Below the pieces are notes generated by a model, which saw nothing but the letters and a program-made list of their open reading frames with translations, searched no databases and was not told the origin of the DNA. Positions 48,724 through 57,784 of a DNA stretch of 64,000 nt are shown here, piece by piece. How positions within the stretch are numbered: position 1 is the stretch's first letter; each line of letters begins with the position of its first letter. This DNA comes from CAWIVJ01 sp963839525 (GTDB taxonomy: Bacteria; Cyanobacteriota; Vampirovibrionia; Gastranaerophilales; Gastranaerophilaceae), in assembly GCA_963839525.1 (NCBI GenBank), contig CAWIVJ010000023.1, forward strand, positions 1 through 64,000. Reading direction: 5' to 3'. A program made the translations under genes and the position numbers.

Positions 48724-50334
48724 ATGGATTATATTTTTAATTATCAAGCATATTTAAAAGAGAACAAATATGAAGAATTTGTTTCAAGAGGGTCAAGTTC
48801 TCAAACCATGATTCTTGTATTTGAGGTTGAATTTTTAATTCAATACTCAAGAGGATTGTTTTTTTACCTTAGCAAATTAGAAGGCATGGGAATAAAAAAT
48901 AAAACTGTTGAAGAAGATTTTATAAGAATATTCTCAACGTTAATTTTAAACATAGAGTATTCTCCGGCCCAATTGCTTTATATATCTTCAAAAATTTATG
49001 ACTATATACAGCAAGCAAAAGAAATGTATGCTTTAATGTGTGAAAAAAATAATCTGGGAGTAGAATCTTTCAAAAAAAAATTAAATGATCCCAGAAAAAT
49101 GAGTTTTTTAGACATGATAAATGAAGGTAAAAAATATATGCTTAAGAAATTTAAACATTTTAATCCTACCCAAATGAAATTTATGGAGTTATACATGCAG
49201 ATATTGAAAAGCATTGTTATAAATTTTTTTGAATTAAAAACATTAAATATTCACGACGAAACGGCTTATAATTATTTTACTTATTTGTACAGTTTATCTA
49301 AACCTATTATAAAAGGAAAAGCTTTTCAGGATGTGCTTAAAAATATGGTCGAAATAAATGAAAAGCTTTCAGCAAAATTATACGAAGTAAAAAAAGAAAG
49401 ATATGGAGAAATAACACCTACAGAAATCTCTATGTCAACAAGACCAGGTAAAGCAATTTTAGTTTCGGGCTCAAATCTGGGTGAGTTGGAAATGCTTTTG
49501 GAGGCTACAAAAGACAAAGGTATTGATATTTATACTCACGGAAAAATGCTTTCAGCTCATATATACCCTAAATTCAAAAAGTATACTCATTTTGTTGGAC
49601 ATTTTAGTGAAGAATTAGAATCTTATTTGGTTGATTTTGCAAATTTCCCTGGTTCAATTCTTTTAACAAGACATTCTTTCTTAAATGTTGAAAAATTCTA
49701 TCAAGGCAGAATTTATACAACAGATGTTTTTTCTTCTCCAAATATTGACATAATTGAGGGTTACGATTTTGAACAATTAATCATGTCTGCTCTTCGCTCT
49801 GAAGGTTTTACAGAAGCAATAGAAAAACCTCCAATTAAGTTTGATTTTTCTGAAAAGGAATTTATCAATATGATTACAGAAGTTGCTCAAAAAATAATAA
49901 AAGGAGAAATTAAACATTTTTTTATATTAGAAATTCCGACTTATAAAATGCAAAAAGAATATTTTGAAGAAATTTTGAAACTGTTAGGTAATGATTGTTT
50001 TGTTATGTCTTTTTATCATTTTACTCAAAAAAATAAAGTATTTTATGTGGAGCCGGATTACTTTTTTCAAATCGTATATAAGGCTTTTGATATACTTACT
50101 CAAAAAATGAGCATGGAACAACTAAATCCTATAATTCTTCTGACAAGGTGTGAGATGCATTCTTTTTCTAACGTGACTTATATGAAAAAAATAGGAATAA
50201 AAAATATTTATTTGGCCGATTGCCTGGCTAATTTAGTTAACCCTGCTTTTACTGATTTTATGAGAAAAAAGTTTAATTTAAAAAATTACACAAATCCAAA
50301 AAATGATTTGGAAGACATCTTAAAAAAATCGTAA
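48724..50334 (+). CDS. Hcp-like paralog 3, cluster ligands lost
   Basis: A 536-residue paralog starting MDYIFNYQAYLKENKYEEF, a start shared by paralogs 3 to 5. Blocks: GKAILVSGSNLGELEMLLEAT, IYTHGKMLSAHIYPKFKKY, DFANFPGSILLTRHS, GRIYTTDVFSSP and GIKNIYLADCLANLVNP. The Glu of the usual HGEMLPAH motif is Lys, and the Cys after FPGxILLT is lost. Cys476 (TRCEMHSFSN) is retained. AAGAAAG precedes the ATG, 45 bp after paralog 2. Confidence 0.85.
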   Translation: MDYIFNYQAYLKENKYEEFVSRGSSSQTMILVFEVEFLIQYSRGLFFYLSKLEGMGIKNKTVEEDFIRIFSTLILNIEYSPAQLLYISSKIYDYIQQAKEMYALMCEKNNLGVESFKKKLNDPRKMSFLDMINEGKKYMLKKFKHFNPTQMKFMELYMQILKSIVINFFELKTLNIHDETAYNYFTYLYSLSKPIIKGKAFQDVLKNMVEINEKLSAKLYEVKKERYGEITPTEISMSTRPGKAILVSGSNLGELEMLLEATKDKGIDIYTHGKMLSAHIYPKFKKYTHFVGHFSEELESYLVDFANFPGSILLTRHSFLNVEKFYQGRIYTTDVFSSPNIDIIEGYDFEQLIMSALRSEGFTEAIEKPPIKFDFSEKEFINMITEVAQKIIKGEIKHFFILEIPTYKMQKEYFEEILKLLGNDCFVMSFYHFTQKNKVFYVEPDYFFQIVYKAFDILTQKMSMEQLNPIILLTRCEMHSFSNVTYMKKIGIKNIYLADCLANLVNPAFTDFMRKKFNLKNYTNPKNDLEDILKKS

Positions 50335-50372
50335 CAACGGAAAGAATTAAAATTTAAAAAACTAAGGAAAAA

Positions 50373-50558
50373 ACGGACTACACTTCCAATTATAATCAAA
50401 CAAACATACAAAAAACTGGATACGGTGAACCGAATTTAATAGAAACATCTTTTTCAAATCCGTATTTGGCGTTTTTACAGAAAGTTGTAACTTTTGACAT
50501 GAAAAACTACACAAATCCGAAAACTGATTTGAAAAAGATGTTAGCGGATAAGGAGTAA
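50373..50558 (+). pseudogene. Collapsed Hcp-like copy (ends only)
   Basis: 61 codons open from an ACG where the paralogs have ATG: TDYTSNYNQTNIQ matches the N-terminal start of paralogs 4 and 5, and FDMKNYTNPKTDLKKMLADKE matches the last 21 residues of paralog 4. About 470 central codons are missing. It ends with the ribosome binding site of paralog 4. Confidence 0.75.
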
Positions 50559-50561
50559 AAA

Positions 50562-52169
50562 ATGGATTATGCCTCAAGTTTTTATCAAGTATATTTAAAA
50601 GAAAATAAATCTGATAAATTGGTAGGATTAGATTTCCAGAGCCCATATTTTGTATTTGAGTATGAAATTTTAATTAAATACATAAGAATATTGCTTTTCT
50701 ACCTTGTAAGATTAAGAAAAATGGGTATAAGAAATCGTCAAATTGAAGACTTTTTTTTAAAAATATTTTTCAGTGGGCTTTTAAATATAGAGTATACTGA
50801 AAAACAATTTTTTGAATTTATAACAATTCTTTATGATTTTGTAATTCAAGCACAAAAATTATATATTTCGGTATGTGAAAAAAATAATTTAAACATAGAA
50901 ACCGCCAAAACAAAACTTAAAGACCCCCGAACATTAAGTTTTTTAGATTTAATAAAAGAAGGGCAAAAAGAATTTAACAGAAAGTTTCAAAAGTTTGATA
51001 TAAATCAAATTAAATTTTTTGAATTATACATGAATATTGTAAAAAGTATAGCTATACATTTTACCGAATTAAAAATTTTGGGAGTTTTTGACGAAGCATC
51101 TTTTAACTATATGACTGACTTCTATAGCATGCCGTCTAATTTTCAAAAAGCTTATCTTCAAAAGTCGATAAATGCTTTTGCTGAAATAGATCATCAACTT
51201 TTATTAAAAATATATGAAGTAAAAAAAGAAAAATACGGAGAAATAGAATCGGCAGAAATTTCTACATCTATAATCCCCGGTAAAGCAATTTTAGTTTCGG
51301 GGAGTAACCTGGCGGAGTTAGAAATGATTCTTGAAGCATCAAAATATAGAAATATTAATATTTACACTTATGGAAATATGATTTCTGCCCACACATATCC
51401 TAAATTTAAAACTTATCCTCACCTTGTAGGACATTTTAGCAAAGACACAGAGTCTTATTTAGCTGATTTTTCAGAATTTCCCGGTGCGATTCTTTTGACA
51501 AGCTTTTCTTTCATAAATGTTGAAAAATTTTATCAAGGCAGAATTTACACTACAGACACAATTGCTCCACAGAATGTTATTATAATAAAAGATTATGATT
51601 TTGAACCGTTAATTCAATCAGCTCTTCATTCTGATGGATTTATTCAAAGAATAGAAAAAGATTCTATTAAATTTAATATTTCTGAAGCTAAATTTTTTAA
51701 CGAAGTTAATAACCTCGCACAAGAAATAGAAGAAGGAAGAATTAAACATATTTTTGCAATGGGTATACCTCAAAACACGATACAAAAAGAATATTTTGAT
51801 AAATTTTTAAATCTGTTAGAAGATGATTGCTTTATTTTTTCATTTTCATATTTTAACAGGACAGATCTTTTTTTTCATTTAGAGTCTGACTATATTATGC
51901 CGTTTTTATACAAAGCCTTGGATATTCTCTTACAAAATAATAGTATAGAACAATTAAATCCGATTATTCTTTTTACAAGATGTGAAATCCATATATTTTC
52001 GAATTTATTTTATTTGAAACAAATCGGAGTAAAACAAATGTATCTAGCTGATTATCCGCCCAACTTGATTAATCCTGCATTTATAAATTTTATAAGAGAG
52101 ACTTTTGATGTAAAAAACTACACAAATCCGAAAACTGATTTGAAAGACATGTTAGCGGATAAGGAGTAA
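50562..52169 (+). CDS. Hcp-like paralog 4, cluster ligands lost
   Basis: A 535-residue paralog. AAGGAG lies 6 bp before the ATG, inside the end of the collapsed copy. Blocks: GKAILVSGSNLAELEMILEAS, IYTYGNMISAHTYPKFKTY, HLVGHFSKDTESYLADF, FPGAILLTSFS, GRIYTTDTIAPQNV and an Hcp-type end (GVKQMYLADYPPNLINP). It keeps Cys474 (TRCEIHIFSN) and a conserved DDC (DDCFIFSF). The His and Glu ligands are Ser and Asn. It is closest to paralog 3 by eye. Confidence 0.85.
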   Translation: MDYASSFYQVYLKENKSDKLVGLDFQSPYFVFEYEILIKYIRILLFYLVRLRKMGIRNRQIEDFFLKIFFSGLLNIEYTEKQFFEFITILYDFVIQAQKLYISVCEKNNLNIETAKTKLKDPRTLSFLDLIKEGQKEFNRKFQKFDINQIKFFELYMNIVKSIAIHFTELKILGVFDEASFNYMTDFYSMPSNFQKAYLQKSINAFAEIDHQLLLKIYEVKKEKYGEIESAEISTSIIPGKAILVSGSNLAELEMILEASKYRNINIYTYGNMISAHTYPKFKTYPHLVGHFSKDTESYLADFSEFPGAILLTSFSFINVEKFYQGRIYTTDTIAPQNVIIIKDYDFEPLIQSALHSDGFIQRIEKDSIKFNISEAKFFNEVNNLAQEIEEGRIKHIFAMGIPQNTIQKEYFDKFLNLLEDDCFIFSFSYFNRTDLFFHLESDYIMPFLYKALDILLQNNSIEQLNPIILFTRCEIHIFSNLFYLKQIGVKQMYLADYPPNLINPAFINFIRETFDVKNYTNPKTDLKDMLADKE

Positions 52170-52179
52170 AAAAAAAAAA

Positions 52180-53811
52180 ATGGATTATACCTATAATTAT
52201 CATCAAATATATTTAAAAAGAGTAAAATATAATGAGTTTATTTCAAGGGAATTGAGTTTTCAGAGTCATTATATTGTATTTGAATTCGAAACTTTAATTA
52301 AGTATACAGAAGAATTAGTTATTCCTATTATACTCTTAAAAGAACTTGGAATAACAAATGAAAAGATTAAAGAAGATTTTTTGAATGCATTTTTAATAGG
52401 TACAGGAAATATACAATATAATCCAGAACAATTTCTTAAAATTATAAGAGGACTTTATGATGCTACAATACAAGCCAGAGAACTTTATATATTAGTATGC
52501 AAGAGGAATAACCTGGAAATAAAACTTGATAAATTAACAGTTAAAAATCCTCATGAATTAAGTTTTGCAGACTTGATAAAAATAGGACAAAAAAATTTCG
52601 ATAAAAAATATAAGAAACTTACTTTGGAACAAATGAGTTGGGGGGAATTATTTCTTAATATGATGAAAAGCGTTTGGATTAGTTTAGTTGAATTAAGACA
52701 ATTAGGCTTTGATGATGAGGAGGCTTATGATACTTTACTTCCAATGTTTGGTTGGAGACAAAGATTTAAACAAAAAAATAAACCTCTTATGCGAAGAGTT
52801 TTACCAAAATTGATTGAAAGGCTTATTGAAACAGATCATAGGCTTTTAAGAAGGTTATATGAAGGGAGGAAAAAAAAATACGGTGAAATATCTTCTGTGG
52901 AAATCTGTACATCTATAAGGCCCGGAAAAGCAATTTTAATTGCAGGTCATAATTTAAAAGATTTGGAATTATTGTTAGAAGTTACAAAAGACAAAGGTAT
53001 TGATGTTTATTCTTATGGTGATATGTTTTTAGCACATATTTACCCTAAATTTAAAACTTATCCTAATTTTGCAGGGCATTTTGTTGAAACATCAGAATCT
53101 TATCTTGTTGATTTTTCAAATTTTCCTGGTCCGGTTCTTTTAACAAGGCATCATTTATTAAATATTGAAAGTTTTTTTCAGGGCAGTCTTTATACGACGG
53201 ATACTCTTGCTCCAAAAAATGTTAACGTAATCAAAGATGATAATTTTGAACCATTAATCCAATCTGCTTTTTCTTCAGAAGGTTTTAATATGATAGTAGA
53301 AAAAACTCCAATCAAGTTTAGTTTTTCTGAAGAAAGTTTTCTTGATAAAATTGTTGAAGTTGCACAAAGGATAGAAAAAGGCAAAATTAAACATTTATTT
53401 GTAATAGGAAAATCAATTAATTCGAAAGTTCAAAAAGAGTATTTTGATAAATTGTTAAATTTATTAGGCGATAACTGTTTTGTTCTTTCTTTTAATTCTA
53501 CTAATAAAATAAAAAATATTTTTCATTTAGAAAGTGATTATCTATATCCTTTATTTTATAAAGCTCTGGAAATACTTACAAAAAAAACTAGTATTTCTAA
53601 ATTAAATATTATTGCTTTAATTACACAATGTGAACTTCATACTGTTTCTAACATTATTTATATGAAAAAAATAGGAATAAAAAAAACTTATTTAACTGAT
53701 TGTTTACCAAGTTTGTTTAATCCAAATCTTGTATCTTTTATAAGGAAAACCTATGAAACAAAAGTATATACAACCCCCGAATACGATTTAAAAGATATGT
53801 TAGAGAAATAG
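52180..53811 (+). CDS. Hcp-like paralog 5, keeps the His ligand position
   Basis: A 543-residue paralog and the most Hcp-like at the ligand site: GKAILIAGHNLKDLELLLEVT has His257 where Hcp has its cluster His, followed by YSYGDMFLAHIYPKF with Asp where Hcp has Glu. The later cysteines are lost except Cys484 (TQCELHTVSN), and the WYEQKA segment is deleted. AAGGAG is separated from the ATG by a 13-A tract (52168-52180) where paralog 4 has 6. The stop abuts the convergent upp gene. Confidence 0.85.
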   Translation: MDYTYNYHQIYLKRVKYNEFISRELSFQSHYIVFEFETLIKYTEELVIPIILLKELGITNEKIKEDFLNAFLIGTGNIQYNPEQFLKIIRGLYDATIQARELYILVCKRNNLEIKLDKLTVKNPHELSFADLIKIGQKNFDKKYKKLTLEQMSWGELFLNMMKSVWISLVELRQLGFDDEEAYDTLLPMFGWRQRFKQKNKPLMRRVLPKLIERLIETDHRLLRRLYEGRKKKYGEISSVEICTSIRPGKAILIAGHNLKDLELLLEVTKDKGIDVYSYGDMFLAHIYPKFKTYPNFAGHFVETSESYLVDFSNFPGPVLLTRHHLLNIESFFQGSLYTTDTLAPKNVNVIKDDNFEPLIQSAFSSEGFNMIVEKTPIKFSFSEESFLDKIVEVAQRIEKGKIKHLFVIGKSINSKVQKEYFDKLLNLLGDNCFVLSFNSTNKIKNIFHLESDYLYPLFYKALEILTKKTSISKLNIIALITQCELHTVSNIIYMKKIGIKKTYLTDCLPSLFNPNLVSFIRKTYETKVYTTPEYDLKDMLEK

Positions 53812-54495
53812 TTAAGTATTAAAAATTCTGTCTCCGGCATCACCCATGCCCGGAACTATATAACCATGTTCATTCAAATGGGAATCAACAGCAGCTGTAA
53901 TTATTTCAACTTTTGGGAAAACTTGTTTTATATTTGAAATCCCTTCAGGTGCGGAAATTATTGAAAGAATTTTTATGTTTTCAATGGGAATTTTTTTACT
54001 TTCATAAAGCTTGACTGCTTCAATTAAAGAATTTCCTGTTGCAAGCATTGGGTCTGCAATAAAAACATATACTTTATTAGGATTATTTGTAATCATAGGG
54101 ACTTTATTATAATACCAAACAGGTTTTAAGGTATTTTTATCCCTATACATTCCTATATGTCTTATACAAGCTTGAGGTAAAATATCAATGGCTTCGTCTG
54201 TAAAAATCAATCCTGCTCTCAGGATGGGTGAAATAATTATTTTTATTTCAGAATCAATAGTTTTAGTTTTAAAGGAAGTTAACGGAGTGTCAATATTTTT
54301 TTCTACAAGCGGAAGACAATAAGATGCTTCATACAAAAGAGCTTTTGTAATTTTTCTTGTTGCAATTCTAACATCTTGAGAATTTGTATTTTTATCTCTT
54401 ATTATACATAAATTCTGCAAAATTATGGGATTACTAATGACTCTGGCTTTATTTTCACTCAACTTGCAAAGTGTTTTTTTTGTTTCGGTTTCCAT
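53812..54495 (-). CDS. upp: Uracil phosphoribosyltransferase
   Basis: A 227-residue enzyme joining uracil to PRPP. Motifs: RIATRKITKALLYEAS near 43, PILRAGLIFTDEAID, the PRPP loop VFIADPMLATGNSLIEAVK and the uracil-binding end GYIVPGMGDAGDRIF. The length is slightly above the usual 208. The start has AAGGA 9 bp upstream, and the gene overlaps the MlaD-like gene by 41 bp, suggesting coupled expression. Confidence 0.95.
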   Translation of the reverse strand: METETKKTLCKLSENKARVISNPIILQNLCIIRDKNTNSQDVRIATRKITKALLYEASYCLPLVEKNIDTPLTSFKTKTIDSEIKIIISPILRAGLIFTDEAIDILPQACIRHIGMYRDKNTLKPVWYYNKVPMITNNPNKVYVFIADPMLATGNSLIEAVKLYESKKIPIENIKILSIISAPEGISNIKQVFPKVEIITAAVDSHLNEHGYIVPGMGDAGDRIFNT

Positions 54496-55120
54496 TTCTT
54501 TTTTCCTTAACCTCTTCTAAACTATCATTAAATTTGTCAGCCCGTTTTTGCATTTTATCAATCCAATTGTTTGAAAAATCTAAAAAACTATTCGATGAGT
54601 TTGTCCGTTCAACTTTATTATAACCTTTTTGTTTAATTTCTCCTATTTTATTAATAAAACGGGATGTTATATAAGCAATTTCTATAATTTTATCATACAT
54701 ATCATTTAATAACCCTAAAGATTCGTGAATTCTTTTAGGTTTCTGTATAATAAGGAATTTTCCTGAAGAAAGACTTTCTTTTGTAGGAGGATAAATTTCT
54801 AAAGATTTTGATCCTCCTAAACCTGAAAATTCCACTGTAGCACTTGAACCTTTAGGAATTTTTACATTTGGCTCTGTAATTATAAATTTTACATAAACAT
54901 CCTCTCCCACAATATCAATTTGATTGACATAGCCTACCTGAATGCCCATTAATTTCGCCGGAGAACCATTTATAAGCCCGTCTACATCAGGCAAAAATAT
55001 TTGATAAGTATTGAAATTTTTTCTGTAATTATACTTAATGAAAATTATTCCGCTTGAGATTAAAGCAAGTATTAATACCCAGATAAAAAGTTCAACTATC
55101 CAAATAAAACGCTTTTTCAT
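54455..55120 (-). CDS. MlaD/MCE-domain membrane protein
   Basis: A 221-residue protein with one N-terminal membrane helix (5-29), then an MlaD domain (about 38-115): IFLPDVDGLINGSPAKLMGIQVGYV, VKFIITEPNVKIPKGSSA and SGLGGSKSLEIYPP. The rest is a charged helical tail. MCE proteins form rings that carry phospholipid between membranes, normally with MlaE and MlaF partners, which are absent here. It is upstream of upp and overlaps it. The protein is short for the family but complete in its domain. Confidence 0.8.
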   Translation of the reverse strand: MKKRFIWIVELFIWVLILALISSGIIFIKYNYRKNFNTYQIFLPDVDGLINGSPAKLMGIQVGYVNQIDIVGEDVYVKFIITEPNVKIPKGSSATVEFSGLGGSKSLEIYPPTKESLSSGKFLIIQKPKRIHESLGLLNDMYDKIIEIAYITSRFINKIGEIKQKGYNKVERTNSSNSFLDFSNNWIDKMQKRADKFNDSLEEVKEKRNGNRNKKNTLQVE

Positions 55121-55242
55121 AAATTTTATTATACAACATTTAAAAAGGATTGTTAATTTTTTTATAAAAAACTTATTATTTGGGCAATTTTATTTGGATT
55201 TATATTTTCATAACTGTATGAAGGTGTTTACAAGGCTTTCCC

Positions 55243-55733
55243 ATGGAAAAAATAAGTAATAATCTATTAAATACAAAATTTGGCAATAAAAGCGTTCTAG
55301 CTTTTAAAAGAAACCATAAAAGATACTGTTGATATTTCCAAAAAGAAGGAAAACAGCTTCTTCAAACCGCAAAAAACTAGAAAAAGAGATACTTTTGACA
55401 AAATTTTTGATGATTTTTTAGGTTTTGGAAAAAATTTAAAGAAGAATGGGAGCATACAAAACAGTATTGGAAAGAAAATAAGAACAATAATAAATCTTAT
55501 ACTAATGGCTATGGAGGTTTATTTGAACGAAAATCTTTAGATATATTTAAAAAGTACGGTGAAGATTTGGGAGATTTAGAAACTCTCGATGAACAAACGC
55601 TTAAAAAGCCTTTAAAAAGTTAGCACTAAAATATCATCCTGATAAAAATCCCGGCAAGGATGTAACAAGAATAATGCAAGAAATAAATGTTGCCAGAGAA
55701 ACATTAATGAAAAGATTTGAGAAAAACTTATAA
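55243..55733 (+). pseudogene. J-domain (DnaJ-like) protein, frameshifted
   Basis: At least three reading frames are needed to read one protein. An N-terminal part starts MEKISNNLLN, a middle reads RKRDTFDKIFDDFLGFG and then, after a shift, RKSLDIFKKYGEDLGDLETL, and the end is a J-domain C-terminal type sequence, LALKYHPDKNPGKDVTRIM, with the HPD motif that stimulates DnaK. Shifts lie near 55305, 55435 and 55612. Broken or affected by sequence errors. Confidence 0.65.
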
Positions 55734-55832
55734 ATTTATTTTTTGTTTATTATAATTCTTTTACAACACCATTGATATTTTTTCTTGGATGTTGTATAAA
55801 TATGTTATAAATTAATATAGAAAGAAGGAAAC

Positions 55833-56072
55833 ATGGAACAAATAATTAAAATAGCGTGGGATTTAAACGAAAATACAGAAAACAGATATCAGCTGGTTTA
55901 CGAGATAGCAGAACTTGCAAAAAAACTTGTTGATGAAACCCAAGCAAAAAAAACTCGTGAAGAATTTGGGTTTGAAGAAGTTTATGATGCTTCTTACAAA
56001 AAAGAAAACCCTGTTGAACACGCAATTATGGTAAAAGCATCAGAAGCTGACGATAATAGATTAGTAGGCTAA
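55833..56072 (+). CDS. Possible RNA polymerase omega subunit
   Basis: A 79-residue protein. ENRYQLVYEIAELAKKL resembles the omega motif NRFELVLVAAKRARQL, and NPVEHAIMVKASEADD resembles the later KPVVIALREIA block. The size fits rpoZ. AGAAAGAAGGAAAC precedes the ATG. If correct, it is a non-catalytic subunit that stabilises the beta-prime subunit. It lies before the purine nucleoside phosphorylase gene. The match is by eye on two short blocks only. Confidence 0.5.
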   Translation: MEQIIKIAWDLNENTENRYQLVYEIAELAKKLVDETQAKKTREEFGFEEVYDASYKKENPVEHAIMVKASEADDNRLVG

Positions 56073-56150
56073 AAAGGAAAGAGGAAATAGAAAAAGCCTT
56101 TTTAAATCTGTGCTGTTTTTACCTCTTTACCCTTTAAAATAGGGGATTTT

Positions 56151-56951
56151 ATGCAAGAGACTATCAATTTTCTTAATGAGAGAACAAATAATTTTAAACC
56201 TGAAACAGGTATAGTTTTAGGTTCCGGTTTAGGTGATTTTGCTAAAGATTTTGAAGCTGTATCTGTTGCTTATTCCGAAATTCCTCTATTTGAAACATCT
56301 AAGATTGAAGGACATGCCGGAAAACTTATTTTTGCTGAGATTCAAAATAAAAAAACTGTTATAATGCAGGGAAGATATCACTTTTATGAAGGTCATCCTA
56401 TACAACGAATTGTTTACCCTATCAAAATCATGAAAAAGTTGGGAGTTGAAACCCTCATTTTAACAAATGCGGCCGGAGCTATTAACAAAAAGTTTGAACC
56501 TGCCGATTTAATGCTGATTACAGATCATATAAATTTTATGGGCACAAATCCTTTAATAGGCGAAAATGACGAAAGTTTAGGACCAAGATTTCCTGATATG
56601 AGCGAGATTTATAAAAAAGAATTAATAAAATTAGCTGAAAATTGTGCAAAAGAACTCGGTATTAAACTAAAAAAAGGAGTTTATGCCGCTTGTACAGGTC
56701 CCAGTTACGAAACCGCAGCGGAAATAAGAATGCTAAGAACTTTTGGTGCAGATGCGGTAGGAATGTCGACTGTTCCTGAAGCTATTATTGCAAATTATTG
56801 TGCAATGAATGTTTTAGGTATAAGCTGTATTTCAAATACCACTGCCGGAGTTAAAAAAACACCATTGTCTCATCAAGAAGTTATTGAAACAGCGCTTATT
56901 GCAAAAAATAAGTTCCAATCTCTTTTATTGAAAATTTTGGAAAAAATTTAA
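56151..56951 (+). CDS. Purine nucleoside phosphorylase (inosine/guanosine type)
   Basis: A 266-residue enzyme of the trimeric PNP class. Motifs: IVLGSGLGDFAKD (phosphate binding), EGHAGKLIFAEI, MQGRYHFYEGHP, LILTNAAGAINKKF, GVYAACTGPSYETAAEIRML and DAVGMSTVPEAIIANY, then SNTTAGV. It cleaves purine nucleosides with phosphate to free bases, which the phosphoribosyltransferase at 40201 can reuse. The length is usual. It follows the small omega-like gene by 78 bp. Confidence 0.93.
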   Translation: MQETINFLNERTNNFKPETGIVLGSGLGDFAKDFEAVSVAYSEIPLFETSKIEGHAGKLIFAEIQNKKTVIMQGRYHFYEGHPIQRIVYPIKIMKKLGVETLILTNAAGAINKKFEPADLMLITDHINFMGTNPLIGENDESLGPRFPDMSEIYKKELIKLAENCAKELGIKLKKGVYAACTGPSYETAAEIRMLRTFGADAVGMSTVPEAIIANYCAMNVLGISCISNTTAGVKKTPLSHQEVIETALIAKNKFQSLLLKILEKI

Positions 56952-56996
56952 TTTTCAGGAAGTGATTTTAGCAGTAGCTGTAACATTATAGTATTT

Positions 56997-57665
56997 TTAT
57001 TTTAAAACTTGTTGTTCAAACCTTTTTGAGACTTCGGACCAATCCACATTGTCTAAAAAAGCTTTAATATAAGAGCTTTTATCTATCCCATAATCAATCA
57101 TATATGAATGTTCCCATACATCTGCCACAAGAAGCGGTTTTATATTTATCGCAACGTAAAGATCATGGAATTCAATAATATGGTTTTCTATTTTATCCGT
57201 AATAGGATTGTAAGCTGTTATTACCCATCCGCTTCTGGTTGATTTCATTGATGCTTTTAAGTCGCTAATATAATTCTTAAAAGATCCAAAACTATAATTA
57301 ATCGCCTTTATAAAACATTCTGAAAGCTGCGTTTTCTTTGATGTAAGATTTTCAAAATATAACTCATGTAAAAGCACTCCATTATTTGAAAAAGCTCTAT
57401 CTACTTTTAAACTCCTAAAGTCTGAATGGGCAGCGTTAGCAGAAGTTTCATTAACTGTTTCCAATTTCTTATTTATTTCGTTTAATTTATTAACATATCT
57501 TGTATAAAGGACATAATGCTGTTTTAATTGATTTTCGCTTATTCCTGAAAGATTATTAAAAAGGCAACTGTAATCTTTAGACTTGACTTCTTTTGAATTC
57601 GCAATATTATTTGAAAAAGTAACAAAAGCTATAAGACATAAGAATAAAATTATATTTTTTTTCAT
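56997..57665 (-). CDS. Exported Fe/Mn superoxide dismutase
   Basis: A 222-residue protein with a signal peptide (1-24, MKKNIILFLCLIAFVTFSNN then IANS). The mature part keeps all four metal ligands: His in LKQHYVLYTRYV, His in LLHELYFENL, and Asp and His in DVWEHSYMIDYG. It thus likely dismutates superoxide in the periplasm. Divergence from cytoplasmic enzymes is high, for example in the NHxxF region. AGGAGG precedes the ATG. It stands alone. Confidence 0.85.
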   Translation of the reverse strand: MKKNIILFLCLIAFVTFSNNIANSKEVKSKDYSCLFNNLSGISENQLKQHYVLYTRYVNKLNEINKKLETVNETSANAAHSDFRSLKVDRAFSNNGVLLHELYFENLTSKKTQLSECFIKAINYSFGSFKNYISDLKASMKSTRSGWVITAYNPITDKIENHIIEFHDLYVAINIKPLLVADVWEHSYMIDYGIDKSSYIKAFLDNVDWSEVSKRFEQQVLK

Positions 57666-57784
57666 TTTATTCCTCCTTTTTGTTAAGATTTTAACTTAAA
57701 ATAATATTTTGCATATTGGAGTGTCGGGTGGCTTTTGGGTTTGTTTTTATATAAGTATACTTTTTTGTGATATATTTAAATTAT

